From RFSX01 sp964591455 (GTDB taxonomy: Bacteria > Bacteroidota > Bacteroidia > Chitinophagales > Saprospiraceae), in the NCBI GenBank assembly GCA_964591455.1, contig CAZQDZ010000002.1:134295-198294 (forward strand): DNA of 64,000 nt, in the 5' to 3' direction. This document shows, piece by piece, positions 33,082-41,644 of this stretch. The notes below the pieces were generated by a model. That model ran no database searches, had not been told where the DNA came from, and saw only the letters and a program-made list of their open reading frames with translations. Within the stretch, counting starts at the first letter, position 1. Every line of letters begins with the position of its first letter. Made by a program: the position numbers and the translations under genes.

Positions 33082-34479
33082 TTATTGCAAACCTATTTGG
33101 TCTATAAGATATACCAAACTAGTCATCGCTGCAGCGCCTAACCGAAGCTCCCTTATACTTACATTCTCAAAGACGTCAGCAGAGGTATGATGAAAATCAA
33201 AATATCTTGCGCTGTCTGGTCGCAATCCAATCAAGATACCTTTCTGGGATTTGAGTGGATTGATATCAGCGCCGCCGCCACCAGCTTTTATATAGAGATC
33301 ATAGGGCACCAAGAATTCCTCCAGCTGCTGTAGTTGAGCCAGAAATGGCTTGAAAACACTTGGATGAGCCGAACAGCCGAATCCCCTTGGTGAAAATCCA
33401 CCGGCATCTGACTCTATAGCAGCCAAATGATATTCTCCTTTATTGTTCGACGCGTTGGCATAGGCTTTACCACCACCTAGGCCGTTTTCTTCATTCATAA
33501 ATAAGACACAGCGTAGGGTCCGCAATGGCTTGTAATCTAGCGCTTGCAAAGTTTCGAACACCTGCATCGCATGCACGCAACCTGAGCCATCATCATGGGC
33601 ACCCCCACCGACATCCCAAGAATCCAGATGACCACCCACCAGAATAATCTCGTCAGGATAGGTGCTGCCTTTGATTTCTGCAATGACATTATAAGACTGG
33701 ACGGAATCCAGCATCTGAGGATCATTTTTAATGTAGGCATCCACAGTTTGTTCTTTCATCAGTTGGCTGAGGGTGTTGGCATCATTGGTGCTTATGGCCA
33801 ATGACGGAATCTGTGGTACACCTTCAGCATAACTTTGAGTCCCAGTATGCGGAAGATTATCTTGCTGCAAGGTCACGGACCGAACTAACACAGCACTGGC
33901 ACCATACTTACCAGCTCTGGCGGCGCCATGTACTCTTTGGTCTACAGCCTCTCCATAGGCATGTCCTGTTTGTATCTTTTTGGGATCCATAGGCCGATTA
34001 AAAAAGACCACTTTATTCTCCAAGTGCTCTCTACCTAATAACTCCAAGGTGTCGAGGCCGAAGACTTCTACTATTTGGCCAGTTACCCCTTTATCACCCG
34101 TGCCTATTGTATTTCCAAGAGAAAGCGCATGTAGTCGCTTAGACTTATCTTCACCTTTGGTAAAATCACCCCATCGGATACTGACCACCTCTTCTGGACC
34201 TCTAACCCATTTAGGGACCATACAGGGCTGTTTTTCTGTTCGGGTCACTAGAGATAGATTAGAAAGGACCTCGTGGGTGTAACCCACTGCAATTTCTGCA
34301 TTTTCAGAGCCTGTAAGCCGCCCTCCTATGCTATCAGATAAAATGGAAAGCCAATGGTCACACTGGGCCTTTTCTAGGGTATGGTCATAGATGCTTTTGA
34401 TAAAAAAAGCATGATTATCTTGACTAAATGAAGGGCTGGTGCAGCAAACGAGTGCTAAAAGTATAAAAACAAGTTTCAT
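33082..34479 (-). CDS. Secreted M28-family metallopeptidase
   Basis: 465 residues: signal peptide (about 1-19), PA-type insert domain (about 110-260) and M28 catalytic domain. Zinc ligands are visible as GGHLDSWDVGGGAHDDGSG (His and Asp), MNEENGLGG (catalytic Glu and ligand Glu), ESDAGG (Asp) and FDFHHTSAD (His). The family removes N-terminal residues from peptides or is a carboxypeptidase-Q type dipeptidase; this one resembles the latter by its PA insert. It acts in the periplasm or outside. It is upstream of hpt with a 1-base gap, an odd functional pairing. Confidence 0.92.
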   Translation of the reverse strand: MKLVFILLALVCCTSPSFSQDNHAFFIKSIYDHTLEKAQCDHWLSILSDSIGGRLTGSENAEIAVGYTHEVLSNLSLVTRTEKQPCMVPKWVRGPEEVVSIRWGDFTKGEDKSKRLHALSLGNTIGTGDKGVTGQIVEVFGLDTLELLGREHLENKVVFFNRPMDPKKIQTGHAYGEAVDQRVHGAARAGKYGASAVLVRSVTLQQDNLPHTGTQSYAEGVPQIPSLAISTNDANTLSQLMKEQTVDAYIKNDPQMLDSVQSYNVIAEIKGSTYPDEIILVGGHLDSWDVGGGAHDDGSGCVHAMQVFETLQALDYKPLRTLRCVLFMNEENGLGGGKAYANASNNKGEYHLAAIESDAGGFSPRGFGCSAHPSVFKPFLAQLQQLEEFLVPYDLYIKAGGGGADINPLKSQKGILIGLRPDSARYFDFHHTSADVFENVSIRELRLGAAAMTSLVYLIDQIGLQ

Positions 34480-34595
34480 AATAGATGCCTTAATTATGCC
34501 ATTTGAAGGAGGTCAAATATGATCTGCAAGACTAAAAAAGCAGCTCAAAATCGCCAGATTTGATAGTCCATGTGATTTTTTTTGCCTCACATAGG

Positions 34596-34603
34596 TAACT
34601 TTG
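34596..34603 (+). promoter_or_regulatory. Possible -7 promoter element before the ECF sigma gene
   Basis: TAACTTTG matches TAnnTTTG, 47 bases before the sigma start. No TTTG lies at the expected 19-21 base spacing, so only half of the consensus is met. Confidence 0.3.
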
Positions 34604-34650
34604 GCGTTATTTGACGTCTAATTTGTAGAATCCCTTAAAAGTAACTCATT

Positions 34651-35238
34651 TTGATCAATCTGTTATACCCCTTATTATCAACTGATCTGAATAAAAAGGT
34701 CACCGATGAAGAGTTGGTAAAACTTTATTTGGAGACCCAAAATGTTGCTTATTTCAACCTTATATATAAAAGATATTCAGGTAAGATTTTTGGCAAGTGC
34801 CTGTCTTTATTAAAGCATGAAGATGAGGCAGAAGATGCAACACAGGACGTTATGATGAAGATTCTTCTCAATATGTCCAAATATAGTGGTAGGAGTAGAT
34901 TCTCAACATGGATATACTCCATAACCTATAACTACTGCATTGATTTTATAAGGAGGAAAAAGAAAGACCCAAGCATCTATGTAGATGATTTTCTAGATAA
35001 TATGGATGTGGAGGATGATATAGAAGATGCTTTTTTACTGGAAATGAATGTCAAAAGACTAAAAATCATTCTAGAAGAAATCCCTACCTCTGACAAATCT
35101 ATTCTTCTGATGAAGTATCAGGATGAAATGTCAATCAAAGAGATTGGTCAAATTCTAGATAAGTCAGAGAGTGCCATTAAGATGAAGATTAAAAGGGCAA
35201 AACAAAAATTTAAAAAGACGTATAACGAGAAATTTTAA
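34651..35238 (+). CDS. ECF RNA polymerase sigma factor
   Basis: 195 residues from a TTG at 34651 (MINLLYPLLSTDLNKKVTDE); the next in-frame ATGs lie inside region 2, so this or a start close to VTDEELVKLY is right. Region 2: FNLIYKRYSGKIFGKCLSLL, DEAEDATQDVMMKILLNM and FSTWIYSITYNYCIDFIR. Region 4: DKSILLMKYQDEMSIKEIGQ and SESAIKMKIKRAKQKF. It is the first gene of a run with a 74-residue protein, a MscS-type channel and two DUF3078-like barrels, all on the plus strand. Control of envelope or osmotic response by this sigma is my inference. Confidence 0.92.
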   Translation: MINLLYPLLSTDLNKKVTDEELVKLYLETQNVAYFNLIYKRYSGKIFGKCLSLLKHEDEAEDATQDVMMKILLNMSKYSGRSRFSTWIYSITYNYCIDFIRRKKKDPSIYVDDFLDNMDVEDDIEDAFLLEMNVKRLKIILEEIPTSDKSILLMKYQDEMSIKEIGQILDKSESAIKMKIKRAKQKFKKTYNEKF

Positions 35239-35462
35239 TGATTGAGGGCGGTGATGAATATAATAGTTTTAAGGAGCTAGAGAAGGAACAAGAGGAGACC
35301 TATGCTAAGAATATAGAAAAAGTGAAAAACAGCATAGATGGTAATCTTAGTGGACTTTCTTTCATTACTAACGTAATAGATATTTACTTTGCAAAAATAG
35401 CGGCATACATGGTGGCAATGACTAAAGGCAAGTCATCAGATGACGACAATCAAAGTGAATAA
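35238..35462 (+). CDS. 74-residue acidic protein coupled to the sigma factor
   Basis: Starts with ATG inside the TAATG overlap with the sigma stop. An acidic N-terminus (EELEKEQEE-like), then a hydrophobic-amphipathic helix (LSFITNVIDIYFAKIAAYMV, about 41-60) and an acidic tail SSDDDNQSE. It is not a zinc-finger anti-sigma and no family is recognised. Size, overlap and position suggest a small anti-sigma or membrane-associated regulator, but this is unproven. Confidence 0.7.
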   Translation: MIEGGDEYNSFKELEKEQEETYAKNIEKVKNSIDGNLSGLSFITNVIDIYFAKIAAYMVAMTKGKSSDDDNQSE

Positions 35463-35491
35463 TATTATATCGTACCCCTAATCTGAATCAA

Positions 35492-36313
35492 ATGTTACTT
35501 TTTTTCTGGAAACAGAATAGCGTATTACAAGACTTGTTATCAAGTTTTCTAACAGGCGTTCCAAAATTCCTAACTGCCGTAGTGATAGCTATAATAGGCT
35601 TTATCATTGCGAAGATTCTCCAAAGACTGATCGAAAAAGCTCTGCTAGCTGTCAATGTAGACAAGCTAGGAGAAAAGCTTAATGAAATAGAGATCGTAGA
35701 AAAGTCTAAGGTCAAATTAAAATTCAGCAAGATCATCAGTAAAGTAGTGTACTACTTTTTGATACTATTTTTTATGGTAGCAGCCACTGATGTATTAGAT
35801 ATGCCAGCCGTGTCAGAATTGGTACTTAATATATTTAATCTTATTCCAAGATTGATAGTAGCCATGATTGTTTTGGTAGTAGGCACACTGCTTGCTGATA
35901 TGTTGAAAGAAGTGGTTCAGAGTGGACTAACCTCCTTAGGTATACCTTCAGCAAGAATGATAGCAACCTTTGTGTTTTATTTTATGATGATAAATATTAT
36001 CATAAGTGCATTAACAGCAGCTCAAATAAATACAGAGTTTTTATCCCAAAATATTTCTATCCTGATAGGCGGGGTAGTATTATCTTTTGCAATCGGGTAT
36101 GGCTTAGCATCACAGTCGTCGATGTCTAACTTTCTAGCCTCTTATTATTCTAAGGGTAAGTTTGATATTGGAGATACGATAACGATTAATGGTGTGTCAG
36201 GCAAGGTAGTAGAGATAGATAAGTCGTCTATGATTATCATAGGAGAAAGCGGAAACAAAATAATATTCCCACTCAGTCAAGTAAGCAATTCAAAAATTGA
36301 AATACATAATTAA
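35492..36313 (+). CDS. Small MscS-type mechanosensitive channel protein
   Basis: 273 residues. Conserved TM-helix repeats (FLTAVVIAIIGFIIAKILQR, ILFFMVAATDVL, IPRLIVAMIVLVVGTLLADM), then the pore-like helix FAIGYGLASQSSMSNFLASY and the MscS beta domain (KFDIGDTITINGVSGKVVEI ... FPLSQVSNSKIEI). The protein ends right after the beta domain, so the large cytosolic vestibule of classical MscS is missing. It likely gates in response to membrane tension. It follows the sigma and 74-residue genes after 29 bases and precedes two outer-membrane barrels. Confidence 0.88.
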   Translation: MLLFFWKQNSVLQDLLSSFLTGVPKFLTAVVIAIIGFIIAKILQRLIEKALLAVNVDKLGEKLNEIEIVEKSKVKLKFSKIISKVVYYFLILFFMVAATDVLDMPAVSELVLNIFNLIPRLIVAMIVLVVGTLLADMLKEVVQSGLTSLGIPSARMIATFVFYFMMINIIISALTAAQINTEFLSQNISILIGGVVLSFAIGYGLASQSSMSNFLASYYSKGKFDIGDTITINGVSGKVVEIDKSSMIIIGESGNKIIFPLSQVSNSKIEIHN

Positions 36314-36340
36314 AACTTATTAACAAACAAATTTTTACTA

Positions 36341-37324
36341 ATGAGACATTTAAAACTACTATTTATAATGGTCCTCTGCGCAGGTGTCATCCAAGCTCAG
36401 ACACTAGAGGAGATGAAGTCTATGTTTGACACCAAATCAGCTAAGGTTGCAGAACTACAGGCAGAGATGGATGCTATCAATGGTGAGTTAGGTGGATTAC
36501 AATCAGAGATGGATAAACTTTCAGGATGGAGATCAGGACTAGGAGGAATTTTTGGACTTGATTTTTCAAATGCTAACAGATGGGGCGGAGAAGCAATCAT
36601 TTTAGCTGATGCACTTGGCTCAGTAAGATCATTAGGAATTGCTGCAGATATCTCTGGCCATTTACTAAAAGATACTGAAAAAACATTTTGGCACAACAAC
36701 CTTAAAATTCTAGGAAATTACAAAGATTTAGACCTTGCAGGAGAAGATGATACAGCAAGAGGAGATGGTCTTTTAGATGTGCCAAACAGAGTAGCTGATT
36801 TACTTAATATTTCATCTTTAGGAGGGTATAAAATCTCTGATAAATTTGCATTATCTGCGATTGGTGAATTAAACACTACTATCCTTGATGGTAACATTTT
36901 CAACCCTGCTGTTATAGACTTAGGTTTAGGAGCTACTTGGTTGCCTATAGATAACTTAACTGTATCATTATTCCCTCTAGGGTATAATGCAGTGATTAGA
37001 AGAGACGACCCGCTTGGTCTTGAAGGATCTGCTTCTTTTGGTCTTAAGTACAAGGTTACATATTTTGATGATATTGTTATCGCTGGTAAGCCATTTCACT
37101 GGGATACCAACCTTACGGGGTTCCTGCCATATACAGATGACGCAGATTCATTAGGTAACTCATACTGGCAGTGGCTGAACAATATCAGCTTCCAAGTATG
37201 GAATGGAATTGGTGTTGGATTTGGTTTCGGATTCAGACAAGCTGATTTCCAAGCAGTTGACCTAGCGACTGGAGATTCTCAGTTGCAGAGCTATACTAAT
37301 TTCGGACTATCGTATACTTTATAG
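36341..37324 (+). CDS. DUF3078-like outer-membrane beta-barrel with coiled-coil N-terminus
   Basis: 327 residues: signal peptide (about 1-19), coiled coil (about 22-62, AELQAEMDAINGELGGLQSE), then a barrel whose strands resemble DUF3078 (WRSGLGGIFGLDFSNANRWG, NNLKILGNYKDLDL, ISSLGGYKISDKFALSAIGE) with a terminal strand LQSYTNFGLSYTL. DUF3078 proteins are outer-membrane barrels of unknown function. A coiled coil in front may reach through the periplasm or oligomerise. It is 27 bases after the channel gene, and a paralogue follows. A terminator lies at 37351-37383. Confidence 0.8.
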   Translation: MRHLKLLFIMVLCAGVIQAQTLEEMKSMFDTKSAKVAELQAEMDAINGELGGLQSEMDKLSGWRSGLGGIFGLDFSNANRWGGEAIILADALGSVRSLGIAADISGHLLKDTEKTFWHNNLKILGNYKDLDLAGEDDTARGDGLLDVPNRVADLLNISSLGGYKISDKFALSAIGELNTTILDGNIFNPAVIDLGLGATWLPIDNLTVSLFPLGYNAVIRRDDPLGLEGSASFGLKYKVTYFDDIVIAGKPFHWDTNLTGFLPYTDDADSLGNSYWQWLNNISFQVWNGIGVGFGFGFRQADFQAVDLATGDSQLQSYTNFGLSYTL

Positions 37325-37350
37325 ATATATAGCAATTAATTGCATTTTAT

Positions 37351-37383
37351 GGGCTTATGTGTTTAGCATAAGCCCTTTTTTTA
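37351..37383 (+). terminator. Rho-independent terminator
   Basis: GGGCTTATG (37351-37359) pairs with CATAAGCCC (37367-37375), followed by seven or more T. It separates the two DUF3078-like paralogues. Confidence 0.9.
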
Positions 37384-37449
37384 TGTAAAGCTATACATGA
37401 TTTCTCTTTAGGATATATATATTTGATTCCTTACAATTATAAGACGGTT

Positions 37450-38511
37450 ATGAACACAATCAATTATATATTTTCCATCGGATTGTTGCTTTTTTCCTTA
37501 TCACTAAGGGCACAGGACATCAGAACACTAGAACAGATCAAGCTCGATCAAGAGGGTACCATCTCTCAGATGGCCGATTTGCAAGCCCAACTCAATGCAT
37601 TAGAAGGTGTACTAGATACTTATGATAAAGAGCTAGATCAGTTAGATGGGTGGCAGAAGGGAATCAATGGGTTGATTGGCTTTAACTTTAACAGAGCCTT
37701 CGGATGGGTGGCAAATCCTAGTCCAAGAGCCTCTACTACAGCTTTTAGCCTCAATCTAACAGCCTTCGCAAATTATGGTAAAGGCAAATTTTTCTTCAAT
37801 AATAGAGCCATTCTCACTGAGTCATGGCAGGATGTAGATCTTAGTGATGCAGACAGAGAGCAAGAAGGTGACGGGTTATTTAACAACGGCATAGTGGATA
37901 TATTTAATATTTCTTCACTCGCTGGGTATAAGATAACAGAGACTTTTGCACTATCTGGATTAGTGGAATTCAATACCTCTATAGGCAACTTTATAAATCC
38001 AGGAACCTTTGATGTTGGTATAGGAGGGACTTGGATACCCTCAAAGAACTTCACACTGACCGTTTTACCTATTAATTTCCATGTGGCCTTTTCTGGTATA
38101 ACAGGCCTGTCAAATGATTTTGCCCTAGGTGCTAAGTTAAGAGCGGACTACTTCAATGAATTTAGAGTATATGGGAGAGACTTAACATGGTCGTCTACAT
38201 TAACCGCCTTTTTGCCATATACCAGTGCAGATGAGCAATTTGTCTTTTTCGACCCCAGAGACCTGACACTGCCAATGAACAACGAAACTGGCTTTTCGGC
38301 AGGCCTCTTTGAATATACCTGGCTTAATACCTTGTCATTCGAATTGTGGAAGGGATTAGGAATAGGTTTCGGTTGGGGACTTAGAAGATCAGATTTTGAA
38401 GGTGAAAAGCTTTCTGAAAGCCAGCAACAAGAAATTGGTTGCGATGATTGTCTACTTTCTGGTCCTAGAACACAGAGATATTTCAATATTGGCTTATCTT
38501 ACGCCTTCTAA
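37450..38511 (+). CDS. DUF3078-like outer-membrane beta-barrel, paralogue of the preceding gene
   Basis: 353 residues from the ATG at 37450, which gives a good signal peptide (INYIFSIGLLLFSLSLRAQ); a TTG at 37423 would add nine residues. Layout is as in the previous gene: coiled coil (MADLQAQLNALEGVLDTYDK), WQKGINGLIGFNFNRAFGW, FNISSLAGYKITETFALSGL and a terminal strand TQRYFNIGLSYAF. The pair shares sequence along the whole length and arose by duplication. A terminator between them means the second gene has its own promoter. Confidence 0.8.
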   Translation: MNTINYIFSIGLLLFSLSLRAQDIRTLEQIKLDQEGTISQMADLQAQLNALEGVLDTYDKELDQLDGWQKGINGLIGFNFNRAFGWVANPSPRASTTAFSLNLTAFANYGKGKFFFNNRAILTESWQDVDLSDADREQEGDGLFNNGIVDIFNISSLAGYKITETFALSGLVEFNTSIGNFINPGTFDVGIGGTWIPSKNFTLTVLPINFHVAFSGITGLSNDFALGAKLRADYFNEFRVYGRDLTWSSTLTAFLPYTSADEQFVFFDPRDLTLPMNNETGFSAGLFEYTWLNTLSFELWKGLGIGFGWGLRRSDFEGEKLSESQQQEIGCDDCLLSGPRTQRYFNIGLSYAF

Positions 38512-38552
38512 TATAGATACAATAACAAGATCAATTTATTTTATTCTAGTTG

Positions 38553-38587
38553 CCCGACCAATACCCAAATTGGTCGGACTTTTTTTG
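38553..38587 (+). terminator. Rho-independent terminator
   Basis: CCGACCAAT (38554-38562) pairs with ATTGGTCGG (38569-38577), followed by CTTTTTTTG. It ends the second DUF3078-like gene. Confidence 0.9.
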
Positions 38588-38778
38588 TCTTTAGAATAGA
38601 GAATTTCTGATTAGTGCATCTAAGATGCACCATAGATTAACAGATTCAAACTCCTCCTTGCAATCGTCAAACAATGGCCATTTTTCTTTACGCCATTCAG
38701 AGAATTTTATATCGAGAGCTGCTCTTTTAAAATCAGATATATAGCTTCTAACGCCATCCCCGTATCTTGTGTGCAATC

Positions 38779-41559
38779 ATGGAAAAAAACCTATATCTAC
38801 TCGACGGCCACGCCTTAGTCTATCGTGCCCATTATGCCTTTATTAATAGACCTCTCATTAATTCAAAAGGAATTAACACCTCTGCTATAACGGGATTCGT
38901 CAGATCACTATGGGATATTCTACAGAAGAAAAAACCCTCCCATATCGCCGTTGCCTTCGACCCCAAGGGTGATACATTTCGCCATGAGATGTACCGACCA
39001 TATAAAGCGAATAGAGATGCTCAGCCTGAAGATATCTCTATTGCCATGCCCTACATCAAGCAGATTGTAGAAGCCTTCAGAATTCCAATTATCGAAGTTG
39101 CAGGCTATGAGGCAGATGATACTATAGGAACGATCGCAAAACAGGCGGAGAAAGAAGATTTCAATGTATTTATGGTCACACCAGACAAGGATTATGCTCA
39201 GCTGGTCTCGGATAAGGTTTTTCTATACAAGCCTGCGCGACTAGGCAATGGCGTAGATATTCTAGGGGTACCAGAAATCTTAGCTAAATGGGATATCGCA
39301 GAAGTGACTCAGGTCATCGACGTCCTAGGCCTCCAAGGGGATAGCGTGGACAATATCCCGGGCATCCCAGGTATAGGGGCAAAGACAGCAGTGAAGCTGC
39401 TTAAGCTATACCACTCAGTGGAGGGCATCCTAGAGAATGTAGAAGAGCTAAAAGGAAAGCAAAAAGAGAATGTAATCAATTTTGCAGAGCAAGGCAGGCT
39501 ATCTAAAGAGTTGGCAACTATCAAATTGGATGTCCCTATTCAGTTTGATGCCAAAACGTACATTACAGAACAACCAGACAATGAAAAACTAGCGGTTATT
39601 TTCAAAGAGCTTGAATTTAGATCCTTAGCTGAAAGTATCCTAGGTAAGAAGGTCCCCACCCAAGGCACTCTCTTCGGCGGCACCACGGATATATCACAGA
39701 ACGAAAAAGCCAAGAAGGTAGCAGAGGCCTACTCAGTATCTGATAACAACATAGACAATACCAAGCATCAATATCATCTAGTCCAAACGGACAAGGACAT
39801 GCGTGATCTTGCTGATAAATTGAGTAAGAAAAAAATATTCTCCTATGATACGGAGACGACAGGCATCGATGCGAATAAGGCAGAGCTGGTAGGACTGGCC
39901 TTTGCAATGAAGGCAGGGGAGGCCTACTATGTACCAGTGCCCGAAGACAGAGATGAAGCGCAGAAGGTCGTAGATATCTTTAAACCAGTACTGGAGAACC
40001 CAGACATTGAAAAAATCGGGCAGAATATTAAGTACGATAATCTGATGCTTAAGTGGTATGACGTGGAAGTGAAGGGACAGTTCTTTGATACCATGATAGC
40101 GCATTACCTATTAGAACCGGACCTCCGTCATAAGCTCGACCTGGTAGCCGCTGGTTTACTTAATTATAAAATGATTCCAATCGAAAAGTTGATCGGTAAG
40201 TCTGGAAAGAACCAATTAACGATGCGAGATGTGAAGGTGGAGAAAGTCGTGGATTATGCTGCAGAAGATGCCGACATAACACTTAAGGTCAAGAAAGAAC
40301 TCGAAAAGTCCATTAAGAAAGAAAAACTGGATGACCTCTATTACAAGGTGGAGGAACCACTTATAGAAGTGCTGACAGAAATAGAATATAATGGGGTGAA
40401 AGTAGATGGTGATTTTCTTAGAAACTACTCCAAGACCTTAGCCACACTTATTAGGAAAGAAGAGAAAGCCATATATAAAATTGCTGGCGTAGACTTTAAT
40501 ATATCCAGTCCGCGTCAGGTAGGGGAAGTGCTATTCGACAAAATGAAAATTCCATATAGATGGCGCAAGACCTCTTCTGGACAGTATAGCACCAATGTAG
40601 AGAAACTCACGGAACTTTCTTATGACAATGAAATCGTCAAGATGATACTCCAATATCGGAAGTATTCGAAGCTGAAGTCCACCTATGTCGATGCCCTACC
40701 ATTGATGATAAACGAGCGAACAGGTAGAGTCCATAGTAACTTCAATCAGGCAAGAGCGGCAACTGGAAGATTAAGTTCTGAAAGTCCCAATCTCCAGAAT
40801 ATTCCTATAAAGGACGAAGCAGGTAGAGAAATACGTAAGGCCTTTGTTCCCAGAGATGATGATCATATCTTATTAGCGGCAGATTATTCTCAGATAGAGC
40901 TACGAATTATAGCAGATATATCTAAGGATGAGTATATGCTGGAAGCGTTCAATGAAGGACTAGACTTCCACCGAGCTACAGCGGCTAAGGTATATGACGT
41001 GCCTTTCGATGAGGTCACTGCGGACCAAAGACGGAATGCAAAAACAGTAAACTTCTCTATTATTTATGGTGCGGGTGCGATGAATCTCTCTAGACAATTA
41101 GGTATTAAGCGAGCCGAGGCTAAAGAATTAATTGCTAATTATTTCGAACAATTCAAAGGCCTCAAAAAGTACATGGACGAGACCGTTAATTTTGCGAGAG
41201 AGCATGGCTATGTAAAAACACTGGCGGGACGAAAACGATTGCTCAGAGATATCAATTCACGAAACGGCCTTGCGAGATCTAATGCAGAAAGGATGGCGAT
41301 AAATACTCCTATACAAGGGACTGCAGCTGACATCATTAAACTGGCGATGATAGACATTCATCACGAACTAAAGAGTAATAACTATAAGTCTAAGATGATT
41401 CTTCAGGTACATGATGAATTGGTTTTTGATGTGCACAAATCAGAACTTGAAAAACTCACGAAAATGGTCTCTGATAAGATGCGTAATGCGTTGCCAGAGC
41501 TGACTGTTCCTATTGTGGTAGATCCAGGGACAGGACAGAATTGGTTGGAGGCACATTAA
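38779..41559 (+). CDS. polA: DNA polymerase I
   Basis: 926 residues from the ATG at 38779 (a GTG four codons upstream is less likely). 5'-3' exonuclease domain (1-290: LLDGHALVYRAHYAF, VAFDPKGDTFRHEMY, PDKDYAQLV, PGIPGIGAKTAVKLL). An active 3'-5' proofreading domain with SYDTETTGID near 355 and AAEDADITLKVKK. Polymerase domain with motif A DYSQIELRIIADIS near 701, motif B RRNAKTVNFSIIYGAG near 751 and motif C LQVHDELVFDV near 877. All catalytic acids appear intact. It fills gaps in lagging-strand synthesis and repair. Confidence 0.97.
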   Translation: MEKNLYLLDGHALVYRAHYAFINRPLINSKGINTSAITGFVRSLWDILQKKKPSHIAVAFDPKGDTFRHEMYRPYKANRDAQPEDISIAMPYIKQIVEAFRIPIIEVAGYEADDTIGTIAKQAEKEDFNVFMVTPDKDYAQLVSDKVFLYKPARLGNGVDILGVPEILAKWDIAEVTQVIDVLGLQGDSVDNIPGIPGIGAKTAVKLLKLYHSVEGILENVEELKGKQKENVINFAEQGRLSKELATIKLDVPIQFDAKTYITEQPDNEKLAVIFKELEFRSLAESILGKKVPTQGTLFGGTTDISQNEKAKKVAEAYSVSDNNIDNTKHQYHLVQTDKDMRDLADKLSKKKIFSYDTETTGIDANKAELVGLAFAMKAGEAYYVPVPEDRDEAQKVVDIFKPVLENPDIEKIGQNIKYDNLMLKWYDVEVKGQFFDTMIAHYLLEPDLRHKLDLVAAGLLNYKMIPIEKLIGKSGKNQLTMRDVKVEKVVDYAAEDADITLKVKKELEKSIKKEKLDDLYYKVEEPLIEVLTEIEYNGVKVDGDFLRNYSKTLATLIRKEEKAIYKIAGVDFNISSPRQVGEVLFDKMKIPYRWRKTSSGQYSTNVEKLTELSYDNEIVKMILQYRKYSKLKSTYVDALPLMINERTGRVHSNFNQARAATGRLSSESPNLQNIPIKDEAGREIRKAFVPRDDDHILLAADYSQIELRIIADISKDEYMLEAFNEGLDFHRATAAKVYDVPFDEVTADQRRNAKTVNFSIIYGAGAMNLSRQLGIKRAEAKELIANYFEQFKGLKKYMDETVNFAREHGYVKTLAGRKRLLRDINSRNGLARSNAERMAINTPIQGTAADIIKLAMIDIHHELKSNNYKSKMILQVHDELVFDVHKSELEKLTKMVSDKMRNALPELTVPIVVDPGTGQNWLEAH

Positions 41560-41644
41560 TTAAAGGTTTACTTTTTCTGATAATATTTAACTAGCTTATT
41601 TCAGTTGTTAATAAAGAGAGGAGAAATTAAAGTCACTTTTAACA

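Noticed and set aside
38591..38776. 61-codon minus-strand frame starting with TTG next to polA
   Set aside because: The sequence looks somewhat protein-like (FSEWRKEKWPLFDDCKEEFE), but the start is a TTG directly after a stop, it overlaps the polA leader, and no family is known. It could be the tail of a lost gene.
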